A stretch of 8,685 nucleotides of DNA from the NCBI GenBank assembly GCA_030824175.1, contig JAVBYH010000075.1, positions 1-8,685 of the forward strand, written 5' to 3'. The notes under the pieces were generated by a model that ran no database searches, was not told the origin of the DNA, and saw nothing but the letters and a program-made list of their open reading frames with translations. Positions 6,903-8,685 of the stretch are shown one piece after another. Positions within the stretch are counted from its first letter, which is position 1. Every line of letters starts with the position of its first letter. This DNA comes from Bacteroidota bacterium. GTDB taxonomy: Bacteria; Bacteroidota; Ignavibacteria; UBA10030; UBA8401. The position numbers and the translations under genes were made by a program.

Positions 6903-7547
6903 TTATTTGAGTATGACTGCTTTCACTGAAAAGACCTGTTTATCGAAATGAAGGGCGATGATGTAGACGCCGCTTGTGAGTCCGTCCGTCACCCACGGCA
7001 CCGTATTTTCCCCTTCGGAAGCATGCATGGCCGGTATCTCATGGACTTTCCGGCCGAGCATGTCGTACACGTCGATCGAGATATCCTTCTGCCGTGGGAT
7101 CGTAAATGAAATAACCGTGGCATTATTGAAGGGATTTGGCGAGACGAAGAGTTTCACATCGATTCCTGCAGTGTTTAATGGGGTTTCCCGCACACCGGTA
7201 GGAATATCTTTTCCGATAAAGTATGATGTATATGACCGGTCAAACGCAGCAAGATAAACTCCTCCTTTAGAATCAATTGTCAATGTGCCGCGTATATAAT
7301 TGCCGACATAGACGGAGTCCGAAGGTGGAGAGAGAATATCGTCGAACTCATAGACCATCATTTTATTATTTTGTCGGTAATCCGACGTCAATGCGTAGAA
7401 GTGCGTTGAATCGGCGGCCTTAATATAATATGGCAGATCGAGCGTATGAACCGAATCGCCAAAAGTCTTTCCATAATCGGACGAGGATGCGACATATGTC
7501 GTCGGCGTGTGGGTGACCCGATCGATGACAAATGAAATCATATACAT
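6903..7547 (-). CDS. BNR/sialidase-like C-terminal fragment with T9SS sorting domain, probably 5'-truncated
   Basis: 214 residues follow the first available ATG. Residues 22-29 (SSDYGKTF) match an Asp-box (SxDxGxTF), the turn motif of BNR/sialidase beta-propellers. GGVYLAAF (95-102) and the segment to 114 look like another propeller blade. Residues 131-214 are a T9SS type A sorting domain (SPNPFNNATVISF, YDMLGRKV, TSGVYIIAL, KAVILK). A T9SS substrate needs an N-terminal Sec signal, and none is present. The frame stays open to 7601, just after a TGA at 7602-7604, and the 18 codons before the ATG read plausibly (YPYREYPADRFITTPTNK), which suggests the ATG is internal. It overlaps the lipoprotein gene by 10 bases. 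Likely a gene that lost its 5' part by deletion or frameshift. Translation of the remainder by coupling is possible, but export would fail. Confidence 0.7.
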   Translation of the reverse strand: MYMISFVIDRVTHTPTTYVASSSDYGKTFGDSVHTLDLPYYIKAADSTHFYALTSDYRQNNKMMVYEFDDILSPPSDSVYVGNYIRGTLTIDSKGGVYLAAFDRSYTSYFIGKDIPTGVRETPLNTAGIDVKLFVSPNPFNNATVISFTIPRQKDISIDVYDMLGRKVHEIPAMHASEGENTVPWVTDGLTSGVYIIALHFDKQVFSVKAVILK

Positions 7548-8089
7548 TTTATTGGTGGGTGTTGTGATGAACCGATCGGCGGGATATTCTCTGTACGGAT
7601 ATCACGATCTGCATAAATGTATTGAGCCAAGTATTGTCCCACCCTCCCGGAATCTGAGTACATGATCGACCTGGGGTCGCTCGCATTATAAAGATGTAAT
7701 ACTGACCCTGACGGACTGGGACACCATAGTAAAATTTCAGCTAAGGCAAACTGTACTGTCGTGTCGCTAATTGGAAACAGGCTGCTCCCCTTCATTAAAA
7801 ATTGTGGCGGTCCCATTGGCAGGTCGAATGAAAAAGCACCATAGATTGTCACGTTCGAAGATCCGATGATATTGTCGACAAGGGTCGAACCGACATAGTA
7901 CACGCCGACACGAGCGCCGACGACCATACTGTCACCCAATTTCCAATTGCTCACTTGCCCGCGAATCGTTGTGAGTGTCGACGTGTTTTGCGCATCGTTT
8001 GCCGCATGATCGTTGCACCCTGACCATGCCAGAATCAAACAACACCCCCACAGTATCGCAATATTTCGCATTGTATGATCCATTGACAT
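7538..8089 (-). CDS. Small lipoprotein, probably 3'-truncated
   Basis: 183 residues. A lipoprotein-type signal (MRNIAILWGCCLILAWSGC) puts the lipidated Cys at residue 25, though Trp at -3 is unusual. Met1 is at 8089. Met7 (8071) would give a more standard signal, while an AAGGA at 8104-8108 slightly favours Met1. The mature part is beta-rich (TTIRGQVSNWKLGDSMVVGA, GAFSFDLPMGPPQFL, ISDTTVQFALAEILLW, GQYLAQYIYADRD) and looks like a carboxypeptidase-regulatory-type or Ig-like domain. I cannot name the family. The last 20 or so residues (RTENIPPIGSSQHPPIKCI) are unlike the rest, and over this span the overlapping frame reads as good protein. I infer that the natural 3' end is lost at the junction with the BNR-like gene. 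Its GC content is lower than the left-hand operon. Confidence 0.72.
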   Translation of the reverse strand: MSMDHTMRNIAILWGCCLILAWSGCNDHAANDAQNTSTLTTIRGQVSNWKLGDSMVVGARVGVYYVGSTLVDNIIGSSNVTIYGAFSFDLPMGPPQFLMKGSSLFPISDTTVQFALAEILLWCPSPSGSVLHLYNASDPRSIMYSDSGRVGQYLAQYIYADRDIRTENIPPIGSSQHPPIKCI

Positions 8090-8137
8090 ACTCGTTTGTT
8101 GAATCCTTTTCAGAGCAAAATTTTGTCCATCCTATAA

Positions 8138-8209
8138 TCACCTTAACAGAACTAATCGTTTCGTCTCCGTGTATGGTCCCGCCTGGATCCGATAGAAATA
8201 GACGCCGCT
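8138..8209 (-). pseudogene. Orphan remnant of a T9SS sorting domain
   Basis: On the minus strand 24 codons including the stop read SGVYFYRIQAGPYTETKRLV then LLR and TGA. This is the last strand pair of a T9SS type A sorting domain (consensus LASGVYFYRLxAGxxxxTKKMxLLK). Upstream in frame come Arg-rich, non-domain residues (ARRARR), and a TAA lies 19 codons before the Ser. There is no start codon or other part of a host gene. CTC GCA (Leu-Ala) stands 11 bases before AGC GGC (Ser-Gly) in another frame, as if a short insertion had split the usual LASG. It is the decayed 3' end of a lost secreted-protein gene or part of a dispersed repeat. Confidence 0.65.
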
Positions 8210-8289
8210 CCTCCTGGCTCTGCGAGCACCCGCCCCCTTTACATCGGGTCCTTCGGCGGCTTATGGCACCAGGTATCGGTAGCTCAGAT

Positions 8290-8320
8290 GGGATCCCACT
8301 TGGGACCCTTTTCTGGGTCC
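8290..8320 (-). repeat. Two mutually exclusive hairpins sharing one arm
   Basis: GGACCC (8303-8308) and GGGTCC (8315-8320) form a 6-bp stem with a 6-base loop. The same GGGACCC arm (8302-8308) can instead pair with GGGATCCC (8290-8297), with one bulged base and a very short loop. The TGGGATCCCA at 8289-8298 is itself palindromic. There is no T-run on either side, so a classical terminator is not supported. The block lies 30-60 bases after the beta-barrel gene's stop. Confidence 0.45.
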
Positions 8321-8351
8321 TCTCTATTGGCATCGACGGTGTAATTCCTGT

Positions 8352-8685
8352 TCACATCTGCAGCATCACGCCGATAACGAGTCCGAGACTTCCGAAAGGG
8401 TGGCGGGGCTGCAGCGGTTCGGGCATCATGCTCGACGTCAGGTCGTTTGGCACCTTCTTTTTATATTCTCCTTCTCGTGTCATCGTGCTGTTTTCATCTT
8501 TCCATTTGGCAGGACTCCACGACATGGATACAGCACGCACCTCGCCATACACGTTCGGCACACCGAAGGGAACCGACACGCCGAAGGACCCGCCGACCCC
8601 GATCGCGACGCCCCCCCATTCCGTATACTTCGTCGAGTGCGATGTATAGACTCCCTGGTTCAGCTGTTCCGAGAATCTGTCGTTC
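8352..8685 (-). CDS. Probable outer-membrane beta-barrel protein, C-terminal part, 5' end outside window
   Basis: The minus frame is open from the right edge to a TGA at 8352 (110 residues seen). The sequence has alternating Gly/aromatic, strand-like character: TEWGGVAIGVGGSFGV, SVPFGVPNVYGEVRAVSMSW, then a closing segment HPFGSLGLVIGVMLQM. This resembles the last strands of a Bacteroidota outer-membrane barrel protein, although the usual terminal aromatic residue is replaced by Met. A run of seven G (8611-8617 as C on the given strand) sits inside the frame at TEWGG. The residues on both sides read well in one frame, so a frameshift there is unlikely but should be kept in mind. The GTG at 8579 is internal, not a start. 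No family name can be given. Confidence 0.7.
   Translation of the reverse strand, partial: NDRFSEQLNQGVYTSHSTKYTEWGGVAIGVGGSFGVSVPFGVPNVYGEVRAVSMSWSPAKWKDENSTMTREGEYKKKVPNDLTSSMMPEPLQPRHPFGSLGLVIGVMLQM

Larger units (their letters stand above)
8090..8351 (-). other. Gap with a T9SS remnant and hairpin-forming sequence
   Basis: These 262 bases lie between the beta-barrel fragment and the lipoprotein gene. They contain, in minus order, two competing hairpins (8290-8320), a possible three-helix fold (8213-8273), and a short in-frame piece of a T9SS sorting domain ending in TGA at 8138. The 10-bp palindrome CAAAATTTTG (8116-8125) lies about 27 bases before the lipoprotein start and may be part of its promoter. 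ORFs crossing the gap on both strands do not resemble proteins. Confidence 0.6.

Noticed and set aside
7932..8333. Minus-strand open frame (133 codons) across the gap into the lipoprotein gene
   Set aside because: It is out of frame with both the T9SS remnant and the lipoprotein. Its Arg/Ser/Gly-rich sequence reflects the structured GC-rich DNA rather than a protein.
7975..8649. Plus-strand open frame (224 codons) crossing the gap at 8090-8351
   Set aside because: It runs antisense through the lipoprotein start, the T9SS remnant and the beta-barrel fragment, and the protein shows no domain or export signal.
1..8685. CRISPR array, tRNA, rRNA, transposase or phage genes
   Set aside because: I found no repeat-spacer pattern, no tRNA-like cloverleaf or rRNA sequence, and no transposase, integrase or phage protein motif in any frame.

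Overview
The window reads as a fragment of a Bacteroidota/Chlorobiota-type genome, probably near Ignavibacteria, Kapabacteria or Chlorobi. The main evidence is C-terminal type IX secretion (T9SS) sorting domains of the NPFN...SGxYxxR...K class, seen twice complete and once as a remnant. Exported proteins carrying VIT, LPP20, FN3/SUMF1 and PEGA domains fit this. The lineage call is inference from domain style only. All supported genes lie on the minus strand, so biological order runs from high to low coordinates.

Right part (8685 down to about 6650). This part is patchy and more AT-rich. It holds the C-terminal end of a probable outer-membrane beta-barrel protein (8352-8685), then a 262-base gap with an orphan fragment of a T9SS sorting domain and several hairpin-forming sequences. 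Next comes a small lipoprotein gene (7538-8089) that overlaps, in another frame, a BNR-like gene with a T9SS sorting domain (6903-7547). The second gene has no export signal, and its frame reads sensibly upstream of its ATG. The pair therefore looks like two truncated genes joined, or one frameshifted gene. A 256-base AT-rich gap (6647-6902) follows, with a 14-bp palindrome and a doubtful small ORF.

Left part (6646 down to 1). This is a tight, higher-GC run of four genes with gaps of 6, 40 and 28 bases, probably one operon: a 922-residue VIT/VWA protein with a T9SS sorting domain, a protein with an LPP20-like domain, a lipoprotein with two FN3 domains and an FGE/SUMF1-like domain, and a PEGA-repeat protein cut by the window edge. 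All four have export signals. I infer that they form or serve a cell-envelope or cell-surface assembly: VIT/VWA and FN3 are usually binding modules, the SUMF1 domain lacks the formylglycine-generating cysteines, and PEGA domains are usually surface or periplasmic. No enzymatic function can be assigned.

The first 50 bases form a perfect 21-bp-stem inverted repeat inside the PEGA reading frame at the very edge. This looks more like a fold-back assembly artefact than biology.
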